Shown here: positions 15,578 to 24,090 of the stretch, piece by piece
Position numbering within the stretch: the first letter of the stretch is position 1
Layout of the letters: each line of letters starts with the position of its first letter
From: Sphingomonas montanisoli
GTDB taxonomy: Bacteria; Pseudomonadota; Alphaproteobacteria; Sphingomonadales; Sphingomonadaceae
Assembly (NCBI RefSeq): GCF_008274695.1
Contig: NZ_VTOU01000007.1
Coordinates: 1 to 64,000 of the forward strand
DNA length: 64,000 nt
Direction: 5' to 3'
The notes under the pieces: generated by a model
What the model saw: only the letters and a program-made list of their open reading frames with translations
The model's database searches: none
What the model was told of the DNA's origin: nothing
Made by a program: the position numbers and the translations under genes

Positions 15578-16711
15578 ATGACCACGCCAGACGTCGACGA
15601 TCACGCTCCTTTGCTTTCGATCATCATCCCCACGTTCAACGAAGCGGCCAACATCGCTCCGCTGGTCGATGCGGTGGGCGCGGCGCTGGGTGCGATCGCG
15701 TGGGAAATGATCGTCGTCGACGACGACAGCCCCGATCACACGTTCGACGTCGTCGCGGCGGTGGGGCGCACGCATCCCAACGTCCGGTGCATCCGCCGCG
15801 TCGGCCGGCGCGGGCTCGCGTCGGCGGTGATCGAAGGCGCGCTGGCGGCCAATGGCGATGTCGTCGCGGTGATGGATGCCGATTTCCAGCATGACGAGAC
15901 GCGTCTGCCGGTGATGTACCGCACGCTGATCGATCAGGATGCCGATCTGGTCGTCGCGACCCGCTATGGCCGTGGCGGCGGGGTGGGCGACTGGGATCCG
16001 ACACGGGTCGCGATCAGCGATCTGGCGACGCGGATGGGGCGGATGCTGATCGGCGATGCGACCACCGATCCGATGAGCGGCTTCTTCATGGTCCGCCGCG
16101 CGGTGCTTGCCGCGTCGGTCTATGATCTGTCGCTGCAGGGCTACAAGATCCTGCTCGACATCATCAGTTCCTCACCGCGCCGCCTCCGCATCGCCGAAGT
16201 GCCCTATATCTTCCGCGGGCGTCGCGAGGGCGAGAGCAAGATCGGCCCGATGGTGTTCGCCGAATTCCTGTTCCTGCTGATCGAGAAATTGTCGCGGGGG
16301 CTCATCCCACCGCGTTTCGTATTGTTCTGCATCGTCGGCGGGCTGGGTCTTGGCATCCACCTCGTCATCCTCAACGGGCTCGGCCTGCTCGGATTCGGTT
16401 TCCTGCCGTCGCAAATATCGGCGATCGCCGGCGCGATGCTGTTCAACTATGTCCTCAACAACGAGTTCACCTATCGCGACAAGCGCCTCACCGGCGTCAA
16501 CGCGGTGGTCGGTGCGTTCGCCTTCGCAATTGTCTGTTCGATCGGCGCGCTCGCCAATGTCGGCGTGGCCGAGCTGGCGATCCGGCAGACCGACAATTGG
16601 TCGATCGCGGGGATCGCAGGCGCGGTCATGGGCGCGGTGTTCAACTTCGGCGCGGCGACCAGCCTGATCTGGGGGCGCCGCGCGAAACGCCGCCGCAAGG
16701 CCGCCGCATGA
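15578..16711 (+). CDS. polyprenyl-phosphate glycosyltransferase (GT2) fused to a GtrA domain
   Basis: The 377-residue protein has a DPM1-like GT2 catalytic domain (about 1-240) and a GtrA-type membrane domain with four helices (about 245-365). Visible GT2 motifs are IIPTFNEAANI, VVDDDSPD, a DADFQHD divalent-metal motif, and a GRREGESKIG loop. Such fusions make polyprenyl-phosphate sugar and flip it across the inner membrane. The next gene, a GT-C membrane enzyme starting in an ATGA overlap, would then use that lipid-linked sugar in the periplasm. The pair forms a plausible two-gene glycosylation module. Confidence 0.88.
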   Translation: MTTPDVDDHAPLLSIIIPTFNEAANIAPLVDAVGAALGAIAWEMIVVDDDSPDHTFDVVAAVGRTHPNVRCIRRVGRRGLASAVIEGALAANGDVVAVMDADFQHDETRLPVMYRTLIDQDADLVVATRYGRGGGVGDWDPTRVAISDLATRMGRMLIGDATTDPMSGFFMVRRAVLAASVYDLSLQGYKILLDIISSSPRRLRIAEVPYIFRGRREGESKIGPMVFAEFLFLLIEKLSRGLIPPRFVLFCIVGGLGLGIHLVILNGLGLLGFGFLPSQISAIAGAMLFNYVLNNEFTYRDKRLTGVNAVVGAFAFAIVCSIGALANVGVAELAIRQTDNWSIAGIAGAVMGAVFNFGAATSLIWGRRAKRRRKAAA

Positions 16712-18159
16712 GGGACAGCGCCGCCGCGATCCGCAACGGCCGCATCGCTCTGATCGTCATTTTGCTCGTCGCGGCGGGGCTGCGCTTCGGCTCGATCGAT
16801 TATGCGCTGAGCTTCGACGAGATCGCATCGATGGTGTTCGCGCGTCAGCCGCTTTCCAGCCTGTGGAGCGGCTGGATGGTGCGGGAGACCAATCCCCCGC
16901 TCTTCTACACGCTGCTGCATGGCTGGATCCACATCTTCGGATCCAGCGATATCGCGGTGAAGGCGCTGCCCGCCGTCATCGGCCTCGCGACGATCATTGT
17001 CGGCTATGGCGCGGGCCGCAGGCTCGGCGGTGTCTGGGCGGGGCTGAGCGTCGCGACGCTGATGGCGGTATCGCCCGAACATATCCTGATGAGCCAGTTG
17101 GCGCGCGCCTACATTCTCGCGGCGCTGGGCGTGCTGATCGCGGTGCATGGCCTGATCGATCTGGTGCGCACGCGCGATATGCCCGTCTGGCCCGCACTCG
17201 CCCGCTACGCGATCGGCGCGCTGATCGCGCTCTACAGCCACACGATGCTGGTGCTGTTCGTGATGCTCGCCAATATCGCGGTCCTCGGTGTCATCGCGAT
17301 ACGGTGGGACCGGAAGCGCGGACTGCCGGGGCCGTGGATCGTCACCAACGCGATCGTCGTGCTGCTCTGGTCGTGGTGGGGTTGGATCACCTGGCAGCAG
17401 CTTGGCGGCGGTGGATCGAACATCACCTGGATGACCGCGCCGCCTTTATCCGATGTTTATTGGGATATCCGCGAGACGTGGGTGCCAGTCGATTATGGCA
17501 TTGCCGGGCGCGTGGCGGTGCTCGTGATTCTTGCCAGCCTTGGTTACGCGCTCTGGCAGGGGCGACGACGCGGGCGGATAGTGCTGCTCCTCGCTGGTGC
17601 GCTCGCGGTGCCCGCCATCCTCTATGCGATCAGCCTGAAGGTGCCGGTCTATAGCCCGCGCGCGATCTTCTGGCCGGGCATGTTATTGACGCTGGGGCTG
17701 GGCATCGCGATCGCCGGCCTGCCGAACCCGCGCTGGCGCCTGTCCGCGTTGGTGGTGCTCATCACGGCGTCGATCGTCCAGCATCTGGCGTGGCTGCCCG
17801 ACCGCGAGGCCGAGCGGTTCGACGATCTCGCTGTCGCCCTTCGTGCGCACCCCGAACGGCCGGTGCTGGTGCATGACGAAAGCGTCGCGCTTGCGATCGA
17901 TTATTATTGCGGGGCGTCCTGCCCGCTCACCATCGTCGCGGTCGATCCGACGGCGCAGCGCGACTGGTTCCGTGGACTGTCCGGCGTGCGCAACATCCTC
18001 CCTGCGCAGGCGACGGCCTTCGTCGCCGACCGTCCGTTCGCGACAGTCAGGCGCGACAACAAGGATGTCGAGCCGCTGTTCGCGCGCGATCCGCGCTGGA
18101 TCGCGACGCGCAGCAGGTTCGGGATCGGCCTTTACCTCGCCGAATGGGCCCGGCGTTAG
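16708..18159 (+). CDS. GT-C type membrane glycosyltransferase (GT39/ArnT-like)
   Basis: The 483-residue protein has 9-11 hydrophobic segments and an [10 protein letters not shown] stretch after the first one. This provides the acidic residues expected in the first periplasmic loop of GT-C enzymes. A soluble C-terminal part follows residue 390. The start overlaps the GT2-GtrA stop by four bases, which strongly suggests that it uses the polyprenyl-phosphate sugar made by that protein. The stop shares the four bases TTAG with the convergent phhB gene. Acceptor, protein or lipid, is unknown. Confidence 0.78.
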   Translation: MRDSAAAIRNGRIALIVILLVAAGLRFGSIDYALSFDEIASMVFARQPLSSLWSGWMVRETNPPLFYTLLHGWIHIFGSSDIAVKALPAVIGLATIIVGYGAGRRLGGVWAGLSVATLMAVSPEHILMSQLARAYILAALGVLIAVHGLIDLVRTRDMPVWPALARYAIGALIALYSHTMLVLFVMLANIAVLGVIAIRWDRKRGLPGPWIVTNAIVVLLWSWWGWITWQQLGGGGSNITWMTAPPLSDVYWDIRETWVPVDYGIAGRVAVLVILASLGYALWQGRRRGRIVLLLAGALAVPAILYAISLKVPVYSPRAIFWPGMLLTLGLGIAIAGLPNPRWRLSALVVLITASIVQHLAWLPDREAERFDDLAVALRAHPERPVLVHDESVALAIDYYCGASCPLTIVAVDPTAQRDWFRGLSGVRNILPAQATAFVADRPFATVRRDNKDVEPLFARDPRWIATRSRFGIGLYLAEWARR

Positions 18160-18449
18160 TCTAGCAGCGCTTCGATCGCCTCGGCCATCGCGACGTCGCG
18201 CGCCGAAAGCCCGCCCGCATCATGCGTGGTCAGCAGGATTTCGACGCGGTTCCACACGTTCGACCATTCGGGGTGGTGATCGGCCTTTTCCGCCAGCAGC
18301 GCCACGCGCGTCATGAAGGCGAAGGCTTCGGAGAAATCCTTGAACGTGAAGGTGCGCTTGATCGCGTCGCGCCCCTCTTCATAGTCCCAGTCCGAAAAGG
18401 CATCGAGCGCATCGGCGCGTTCGGCATCGCTCAGGGCTTCGATCGCCAT
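18156..18449 (-). CDS. phhB: 4a-hydroxytetrahydrobiopterin dehydratase (pterin-4a-carbinolamine dehydratase)
   Basis: The 97-residue protein has the normal length and the family core: [18 protein letters not shown] with the His58-His59-Pro60 catalytic block, then [12 protein letters not shown] containing His76. The enzyme recycles the pterin cofactor after aromatic amino-acid hydroxylation. No phenylalanine hydroxylase gene is present nearby, so the context adds nothing on partner. It is cytosolic, and it is divergent from the zincin gene with 38 bases between starts. Confidence 0.95.
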   Translation of the reverse strand: MAIEALSDAERADALDAFSDWDYEEGRDAIKRTFTFKDFSEAFAFMTRVALLAEKADHHPEWSNVWNRVEILLTTHDAGGLSARDVAMAEAIEALLD

Positions 18450-18487
18450 ATCAGGTCTCCGGCTGGCATGTTCGTTTCGCGCACTCT

Positions 18488-18904
18488 ATGTCGCGGACGA
18501 TGAGCGAAGGTCAAACATTTGCGCCCGATGCCGACCGGCTGGAAGCGATTGCCCGTGCGACCATCGCGAAACTGCCCGCCGAATTCGCAGCGCATATCGG
18601 CGATGTTGTGCTGCGGATCGAGGATTTCGCCGATGACGAGACCCTCGCCGAAATGGGGATCGAGAATCCCTTCGAACTGACCGGCCTCTACACCGGCCGC
18701 CCGATCGGGGAGAAGTCGATCGACCTGTCGGGCACGCTGCCGGACATGATCCACCTTTATCGCCGCGCGATCCTCGACGAATGGGTCGAAACCGGGGTGA
18801 GCATCGAGGCGCTCGTCGCGCATGTCGTGATCCACGAAATCGGCCACCATTTCGGCCTGAGCGATGCCGACATGCACGCGCTGGAGGAACTCGCGGTTGA
18901 TTGA
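18488..18904 (+). CDS. minimal zincin metallopeptidase family protein (Zincin_1/DUF1025)
   Basis: The 138-residue protein has the single-domain zincin motif HEIGHHFGLSDADMH (HEIGH at residues 116-120) near the C-terminus, as in the small Zincin_1 family that lacks extra domains. The substrate of the family is not known. There is no signal peptide, so it is cytosolic. An internal ATG at 18500 (MSEGQ) is an alternative start. The gene overlaps ccmA by eight bases, and the same pairing with ccmAB implies shared transcription rather than shared function. Confidence 0.85.
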   Translation: MSRTMSEGQTFAPDADRLEAIARATIAKLPAEFAAHIGDVVLRIEDFADDETLAEMGIENPFELTGLYTGRPIGEKSIDLSGTLPDMIHLYRRAILDEWVETGVSIEALVAHVVIHEIGHHFGLSDADMHALEELAVD

Positions 18905-19499
18905 GGCGCGGCTGGCCTTCGACAAGGTGTCCTGCCTGCGCGGCGACCGCCTCCTGTTCGAGGGGCTGAGCTTTGTGCTGAGTGCGGGGCAGGCGGCCCT
19001 GCTCACCGGCCCCAACGGCGTCGGCAAGTCGAGCCTGCTACGCATCGCCGCTGGCCTGCTCCCGCCCGCGGTTGGCACGGTCGAGCGCAGCGGCCGGATC
19101 GCGCTGGCAGCCGAGACGGCGGCGCTCGACGCGCGTCTGCCGCTGGGCGATGCGCTCGGTTTCTGGGCGAAGCTCGACGGGGCGGGGGAGAGCGATGTCG
19201 CCCGCGCGCTCGATGCGATGGGGATCGCCAATCTCGCGCCTGTGCCCGTCCGCATGCTCTCGACCGGGCAGCGCAAGCGCGCGGTGTTGGCGCGGGTGAT
19301 CGCGGGCAACGCGCCGGTGTGGCTGCTCGACGAACCCGGAAACGGCCTCGACACCGCCTCGCTCGATCGGCTCGCACAGGCGATGGCCGATCATCGCAAG
19401 GCAGGCGGCATCATCCTTGCCGCGACCCACCAGCCGCTGGGCCTCGACGATGCGATGCCGATAGCCCTGAAACCCCACAATGAGTCGCCTGTCGCATGA
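18897..19499 (+). CDS. ccmA: haem exporter ATP-binding protein CcmA
   Basis: CcmA is the ATPase of the haem-handling ABC transporter in system I cytochrome c maturation. The 200-residue product (TTG start) has Walker A GPNGVGKSS (38-46), an ABC signature LSTGQRKR, and Walker B VWLLDEP. Total length is typical of CcmA. The TTG at 18897 is preferred because GGAGG lies at 18883-18887, nine bases away. The nearest in-frame ATG (18864) lies deep in the preceding gene. It is coupled to ccmB by an ATGA overlap. The other ccm genes are not in the window. Confidence 0.9.
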   Translation: MIEARLAFDKVSCLRGDRLLFEGLSFVLSAGQAALLTGPNGVGKSSLLRIAAGLLPPAVGTVERSGRIALAAETAALDARLPLGDALGFWAKLDGAGESDVARALDAMGIANLAPVPVRMLSTGQRKRAVLARVIAGNAPVWLLDEPGNGLDTASLDRLAQAMADHRKAGGIILAATHQPLGLDDAMPIALKPHNESPVA

Positions 19500-20143
19500 G
19501 CGCCTGGACCGCGATCGTCCTGCGCGATCTGCGCGCGCATTATTCGGGCGGCGGCGCAGTGCTGCCGGTCGTCTTCTTTCTGCTGGTCGCGACGCTCTTT
19601 CCCTTCGCGGTCGGGCCGGACGGCGTGCTGCTCGCCAAGATCGGCGGCGGGGCCTTGTGGATGGCGGCCTTGCTCGCCGCGCTATTGCCCGTCGATCGCC
19701 TGCTCGCGCCCGATGCCGAGAGCGGGGTGCTTGATCAATATTGCGTGCGCGGGTTGTCGGATGAGGGCGTGGCGGCCGCCAAGATCGTCGCGCACTGGCT
19801 CGGCTTCGGCCCGCCGCTGATGATCGCAGCACTCCCCGCCGCCGCGCTGCTGCGTATCGACGGCGCGACCCTTATCAAGCTCGAGGCCGGCCTCGCGATC
19901 GGCACGCCCGCGCTGGCGGCGCTTGGCCTGCTGACGAGTGCGCTGACCCTCGGCCTGCGCGGGGCAGGGGCGCTCGCGGGGCTGCTGATGCTCCCGCTAG
20001 CGGTGCCGCTGCTTATCTTCGGGGCGGGCAGTTTCGGTGGTGACGGAATGGGCGCGATCAAGCTCCTCGCCGCCACCTGTCTCCTGCTACTCGCGGTCGC
20101 ACCCTTCGGTGCAGGCGCGGCACTGCGCGCGGCACGGGAGTAG
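19496..20143 (+). CDS. ccmB: haem exporter membrane protein CcmB
   Basis: The 215-residue protein is the CcmB permease subunit, with six hydrophobic segments and the family features LRDLRAHY at the N-terminus and a conserved LDQYCVRGLS loop at about residues 79-88. It works with CcmA to release haem from CcmE for cytochrome c assembly in the periplasm. The gene overlaps ccmA by four bases. It is followed after 21 bases by an SDR gene that belongs to an unrelated catabolic pair. Confidence 0.92.
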   Translation: MSAWTAIVLRDLRAHYSGGGAVLPVVFFLLVATLFPFAVGPDGVLLAKIGGGALWMAALLAALLPVDRLLAPDAESGVLDQYCVRGLSDEGVAAAKIVAHWLGFGPPLMIAALPAAALLRIDGATLIKLEAGLAIGTPALAALGLLTSALTLGLRGAGALAGLLMLPLAVPLLIFGAGSFGGDGMGAIKLLAATCLLLLAVAPFGAGAALRAARE

Positions 20144-20164
20144 AACGACAAGAAGGAGAGGGCG

Positions 20165-20920
20165 ATGCAGGGCAAGTCGGCGCTGGTGACCGGCGGAGGG
20201 GGCGGCTTCGGCAAGGCGATCGCCGAACTGCTGCTGGCGGATGGCGCGGCGGTCACTTTGGCCGACAATGACGTCGCCAAGCTCGACGCAGCCCGCGACC
20301 TGCTCTCGTCCAAGGTTGCGGGCGCGAAGATCGCCACGATCGCGGGCGATGCGACGTCGGAGGCCGATGTGCAGGCTGCGATCGACGCCGCGATCGCGCA
20401 TGGCGGCGGGCTCGACATCGTGGTCGGCACGGTCGGCGGCGGATCGGGCTTCGGCGCGATCCTCGACATGCCCTATGACACGTTCCTGTCCGACTATGCG
20501 CTCAACGTCGGCAGCGCCTTCCTGCTGGTAAAGCAGGCCACGCCGTTGATGCGGGCGGGCAGCAGTTTCGTGTTCATCTCCTCGGCCGCCGCCGTGACGC
20601 CGCTTCCGAACCTCGTCAGCTATTGCACGGTTAAGGCGGGGCTCGACCATTTCACGCGCAGCGCGGCGATCGAATTGTCGCCCCGTGGTATCCGCTTCAA
20701 CGCGGTGCGCCCCGGCACGACCGAGACTGACGGCATGGCCCACGCCTTCGCGCGCGACGGCTTTGCGGCATCGTCCGCGTCGAAGATCCCGCTCGCCCGC
20801 ACCGGCAAGCCGTTCGATATCGCCAAGGCGGTCCATTACCTCGCGAGCGACGACGCGAGCTGGATCACCGGCCAGTGCTGGACGGTCGATGGCGGCGCGG
20901 GCCTGCGTACGGGCGGATAA
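20165..20920 (+). CDS. short-chain dehydrogenase/reductase (SDR)
   Basis: The 251-residue classical SDR has a glycine-rich motif TGGGGGFG (about 9-16), Asp-rich ADND after the second strand (favouring NAD), a serine block FISSAAA and the catalytic YCTVK. The usual NNAG motif is replaced by GTVGGG at about residue 90, a small departure from the consensus. It precedes an NTF2-like gene by ten bases with a GGAGGAAGAG ribosome site, so the two are co-transcribed and probably act on the same compound, which is unknown. Confidence 0.87.
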   Translation: MQGKSALVTGGGGGFGKAIAELLLADGAAVTLADNDVAKLDAARDLLSSKVAGAKIATIAGDATSEADVQAAIDAAIAHGGGLDIVVGTVGGGSGFGAILDMPYDTFLSDYALNVGSAFLLVKQATPLMRAGSSFVFISSAAAVTPLPNLVSYCTVKAGLDHFTRSAAIELSPRGIRFNAVRPGTTETDGMAHAFARDGFAASSASKIPLARTGKPFDIAKAVHYLASDDASWITGQCWTVDGGAGLRTGG

Positions 20921-20930
20921 GGAGGAAGAG

Positions 20931-21551
20931 ATGTCCGAAGAATTGCTCGCCCGGATCGACCGGCTCGAATCGATCGACGCGATCCGCCAGCTCGCCGCCA
21001 AATACAGCCTCGCGCTCGACATGCGCGACGCGAATGCCTGGGTCGGCCTGTTCCCCGAGGACGTGAAGGTCGGCGCCGGACAGGTCGGCCGCGCGGCGAT
21101 GCGCGCCTGGTTCGACGACACGATGCGGCTCCAGTTTACCGGCACATCACACCATATCGGCGGGCATATCATCGAGTTTGACGATCCCGATCATGCCAAG
21201 GGCGTCGTCTATTCGAAGAACGAGCATGAGACCGGCGACGAGTGGGTCATCATGCAGATGATGTATGTCGACAAATATGATCGGATCGACGGCCGCTGGT
21301 ATTTTCGCCGCCGCCTGCCGCTCTACTGGTACGCCACCGATCTCAACAAGCCGCCGATCGGCGACAACAAGATGCGCTGGCCCGATCAGGACGCCTATGC
21401 CGGCGGCTATCACGATTATTTCCCGAGCTGGAAAGAGTTCTGGGCGCGCGCGGGCGACGATGGATCACCGGTCGCCGAACCCGCGCCGTTGGAGGGCTTC
21501 CTCGACACGATGTCGCGCGGGGCGACAGCGCCGAAGATCCGGGTGCGCTAG
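20931..21551 (+). CDS. NTF2-like (SnoaL-type) protein
   Basis: The 206-residue protein starts at the ATG right after GGAGGAAGAG. It opens with LESIDAIRQLAAKYSLALDMRD, the standard N-terminal helix of SnoaL-like enzymes, followed by a cone-shaped alpha/beta fold. A C-terminal extension follows about residue 145. Members act as dehydratases, isomerases or hydroxylases in steroid, polyketide and aromatic pathways. The partner SDR upstream and the Rieske oxygenase downstream suggest ring-compound degradation. Its stop shares CTAG with the convergent TetR gene. Confidence 0.8.
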   Translation: MSEELLARIDRLESIDAIRQLAAKYSLALDMRDANAWVGLFPEDVKVGAGQVGRAAMRAWFDDTMRLQFTGTSHHIGGHIIEFDDPDHAKGVVYSKNEHETGDEWVIMQMMYVDKYDRIDGRWYFRRRLPLYWYATDLNKPPIGDNKMRWPDQDAYAGGYHDYFPSWKEFWARAGDDGSPVAEPAPLEGFLDTMSRGATAPKIRVR

Positions 21552-22180
21552 CTTTTGAGTCCGAGGATCGCGAGCACGGCGGCGATCACCTTGCCGCGCT
21601 GTGCCTGCGCGCGTTCGACCGGATCCTGTTCGGGCTCGCCATAGCCAAAGGGCTTGTCTCCGCCGATAAAGCTGCCGACCACCACCATCAGCGCGAATTT
21701 GAACGAGGTGGCGATGTCGGTGTCGGCGGGAATCAGGCCGTCGTCGATCGCGCGGCGCATGATCGCTTCATAGACGCCGTAAACCTCGCGCCGCACGCGG
21801 GGCAGGTCGCGTCGGCTTTCGCCGTGCAGGTTGTAATCGAGCGCCAGCGTGATCAGCGCGGGCGTACGCGCGTAGAAGTCGAAGCACTGCTCGAAGAAGG
21901 TCCGCGCCGCCTCGCGTGGGGGCAGGCGCGCAAAGTTGGTCTCCAAGATGTCGGCGAAGCCCTCCGCGATCGCAAACTGCATCACGGCTTCGTAGAGCGC
22001 CGCCTTGCTCTCGAAATAATAATAGACGAGCTGCTTGGTCACGTCGGCGCCGCGCGCGATCGATTCGATATGCGCGCCGACGAAGCCGTTCGCGCAGAAC
22101 TCGGCCAGCGCCGCTTCCAGGATGCGCTGGATGACGTCGGGTCCGTGCCGCCGCCTCGACATCCGCTCTCCGTCGGCCAT
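21548..22180 (-). CDS. TetR family transcriptional regulator
   Basis: The 210-residue regulator has its helix-turn-helix at about residues 12-60 (IQRILEAALAEF, IARGADVTKQLVYYYFESKAALYEAV). A C-terminal domain with a large helical pocket follows. The ATG at 22180 is chosen because GGGGAG lies nine bases upstream. A longer in-frame start at 22279 would add a Pro/Ser/His-rich tail that does not look like protein. It is divergent from a Rieske oxygenase gene, which it most likely controls together with itself. The inducer is unknown. Confidence 0.85.
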   Translation of the reverse strand: MADGERMSRRRHGPDVIQRILEAALAEFCANGFVGAHIESIARGADVTKQLVYYYFESKAALYEAVMQFAIAEGFADILETNFARLPPREAARTFFEQCFDFYARTPALITLALDYNLHGESRRDLPRVRREVYGVYEAIMRRAIDDGLIPADTDIATSFKFALMVVVGSFIGGDKPFGYGEPEQDPVERAQAQRGKVIAAVLAILGLKS

Positions 22181-22344
22181 CCCAATGTCTCCCCGCATGG
22201 GAATAGGCCCGCCGCCATGGTGCTCCAAGCGCACCCTCGCGCTTTCCGAAGGGGCGGCGGTTTCGGACGGTGCGTCCATAAAAGCCTTTGCCGCATCGGC
22301 CGAATGGGCGGACTCTTCTGCCCGATAACGGCTGGAGAGACACG

Positions 22345-23610
22345 ATGATCACCAAGGAGCAGAACGAGCGGCTGACCCGGGTCGAAGGCGATGCCCCGAT
22401 GGGCAGGCTGATGCGGCGCTACTGGATCCCGGCGTTTCTGTCGTCGCAGATCGAGCCCGATGGTGATCCGCTGCGCGTCCGCTTGCTCGGCAAGGATTAT
22501 GTCGCGTTCCGCGCCACCGACGGCCGGATCGGCATGTTCGACGAACGCTGCCCGCATCGCGGCGTCTCGCTCGTTCTCGCCCGCAACGCGGATTGTGCGC
22601 TCCAATGCATCTTCCACGGCTGGAAGATCGACGTCACGGGCAAGGTGATCGACGTGCCCACCCAGGCGCAGAATCCCGAAGCCTTCGCCGCGACCGTGAA
22701 GGTAAACAGATATCCGCTGCATGAGGGGGGCGGCATCGTCTGGGCCTGGCTGGGCGAGGGCGAAGCGCCGGCGTTCCCCGAACTGGCCTTCACCGTGCTG
22801 CCCGACAGCCAGGTGTGGATGACGATCACCAAAGCGCATTGCAACTGGCTGCAGGGTGTCGAAGCGACGATCGACAGCGCGCATATCGGCACGCTCCACG
22901 AAAGCTATATGAAGATCGAGCGCGCCAAGGGCTCACAGGCGAACGGCTACAGCCTGGCGGCGCTCGCCCCGCGTTATTACGTCCGCGACAAGCCTCACGG
23001 CCTCGCGGCCGAGGCGCATCGGCATCTGCAGGACGGCAGCGTCTATGTGCGCACAACCCAATATCTGATGCCTTATGTCAGCTTCCTGCCGGGCGGCGAG
23101 AATGCGGCGGGCATCCTGTTCATCGTCACGCCGATCGACGATCATCACCACAATCTGATCTGGGGCATGTGTTCGCCCGGCACCGATATCCCCATGGACG
23201 GCGACGTGCCGGTGGCGCTGCGCGACATGCTGGGCACCTTGCCGTTCGACAAGCATGATTTCGGCCGCTTCACCGGCGATCGCGACCACAATTTCGGGCA
23301 GGATCGCCAAGCGATGCGCGAGGGCCATTTCAGCGGCTTCACACGCAATCTGATCCAGGAGGATATGGTGACGCAGGCCAGCATGGGCACGATCGTCGAC
23401 CGCACTCTCGATCATCTCTCATCCGCCGATCTCGCCATCGTGCGCACCCACAAGCTGCTGCTCGACGCACTGGCGGCGATGGAGGAGGGCAAAGGCACGC
23501 CGGGCGCTGGAGAGGGCATGGATTTCCGCGACGTTATCCCCGAACATTATGTCATCGCGCCGGGCAACGACCGCGATGTGGCGGTGGACTTCTACCGCTC
23601 GGCCGGCTGA
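22345..23610 (+). CDS. Rieske non-haem iron oxygenase, large subunit
   Basis: The 421-residue protein has the Rieske [2Fe-2S] motif Cys69-Pro-His71 and Cys88-x2-His91, and the catalytic mononuclear iron motif Asp177-x2-His180-x4-His185. These define a ring-hydroxylating or demethylating oxygenase of the phthalate-dioxygenase-like (type I alpha-only) group. It needs a reductase, and none is encoded nearby. GGAGAGACACG before the ATG supports this start. It is divergent from a TetR gene, and probably takes part in aromatic, steroid or terpenoid breakdown. The substrate cannot be assigned. Confidence 0.9.
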   Translation: MITKEQNERLTRVEGDAPMGRLMRRYWIPAFLSSQIEPDGDPLRVRLLGKDYVAFRATDGRIGMFDERCPHRGVSLVLARNADCALQCIFHGWKIDVTGKVIDVPTQAQNPEAFAATVKVNRYPLHEGGGIVWAWLGEGEAPAFPELAFTVLPDSQVWMTITKAHCNWLQGVEATIDSAHIGTLHESYMKIERAKGSQANGYSLAALAPRYYVRDKPHGLAAEAHRHLQDGSVYVRTTQYLMPYVSFLPGGENAAGILFIVTPIDDHHHNLIWGMCSPGTDIPMDGDVPVALRDMLGTLPFDKHDFGRFTGDRDHNFGQDRQAMREGHFSGFTRNLIQEDMVTQASMGTIVDRTLDHLSSADLAIVRTHKLLLDALAAMEEGKGTPGAGEGMDFRDVIPEHYVIAPGNDRDVAVDFYRSAG

Positions 23611-23661
23611 TCGCCCCGAAATGCGTAGGCCGAAACCGGCATATGTGCTAAGCGGCGCCAT

Positions 23662-23726
23662 CGTCGGTAATCTGCTGTAAGCACCGACGGCTGAGAGACA
23701 TCGCGCTCCCGCTTACAAAGTGGGAG
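23662..23726 (+). promoter_or_regulatory. candidate 5'-leader RNA switch upstream of a hypothetical gene
   Basis: Two hairpins precede the ATG at 23733. The first pairs CGTCGGT (23662-23668) with ACCGACG (23683-23689). The second pairs CTCCCGCTT (23706-23714) with AAGTGGGAG (23718-23726) and includes the presumed ribosome site GGGAG. GTAAGC in the first loop (23677-23682) is complementary to GCTTAC (23711-23716) of the second stem, so the two structures can exclude one another or form a pseudoknot. Pairings are visible; regulation is inferred. Confidence 0.45.
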
Positions 23727-23732
23727 TCGTGC

Positions 23733-24083
23733 ATGTCGCGAGCCATCAACATCGACGCGCCTCAGGATGATGTGCAGCAGGCCTGCGTCAAGCATGGCGC
23801 GGGCATCAGCTCGATCGAGACCTTGCCCGGCGGTTGCACCCGGCTCGTGCTGCAATCGGCGGATGCGGCCGTGGCGATCCGCAAGCTCTACGGCAACAAG
23901 GTCGTCACGACCACGCAGGTCCGCACCCCCCTCCAGCTCGCGTCGCGCGGCGTTCCGATGACGCAGGACATCGTCGGTCGATCGAGCGGTTTTGCGGTGC
24001 AGGATGATCGCGAGAAGCGGCCCTTCGCGACCCCGGGCCGGTCGACCGGTCTCGGCAGCACGGTGCGCACCCCTTTGCGCTGA
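23733..24083 (+). CDS. hypothetical protein with possible translational control
   Basis: The 116-residue protein has a folded-looking N-terminal part (about 1-65), with DDVQQACVKHGAGISS and VLQSADAAVAIRKLYGN. Its basic C-terminal part is Ser/Thr/Gly-rich and seems disordered. It has no signal or membrane segment. The start is chosen because the GGGAG of the leader hairpin lies six bases upstream. It stands alone, convergent with the arsenic operon. Function is unknown, but the structured leader makes it a candidate stress-induced gene. Confidence 0.6.
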   Translation: MSRAINIDAPQDDVQQACVKHGAGISSIETLPGGCTRLVLQSADAAVAIRKLYGNKVVTTTQVRTPLQLASRGVPMTQDIVGRSSGFAVQDDREKRPFATPGRSTGLGSTVRTPLR

Positions 24084-24090
24084 TCGCGAA

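Noticed and set aside
22181-22279. A longer start for the TetR protein beside the Rieske gene
   Set aside because: The added segment is Pro/Ser/His-rich and there is a better ribosome site for the ATG at 22180.
23641-23732. A thiamine-pyrophosphate riboswitch, because of a CTGAGAG word
   Set aside because: None of the other conserved TPP segments is present and the downstream gene has no link to thiamine.
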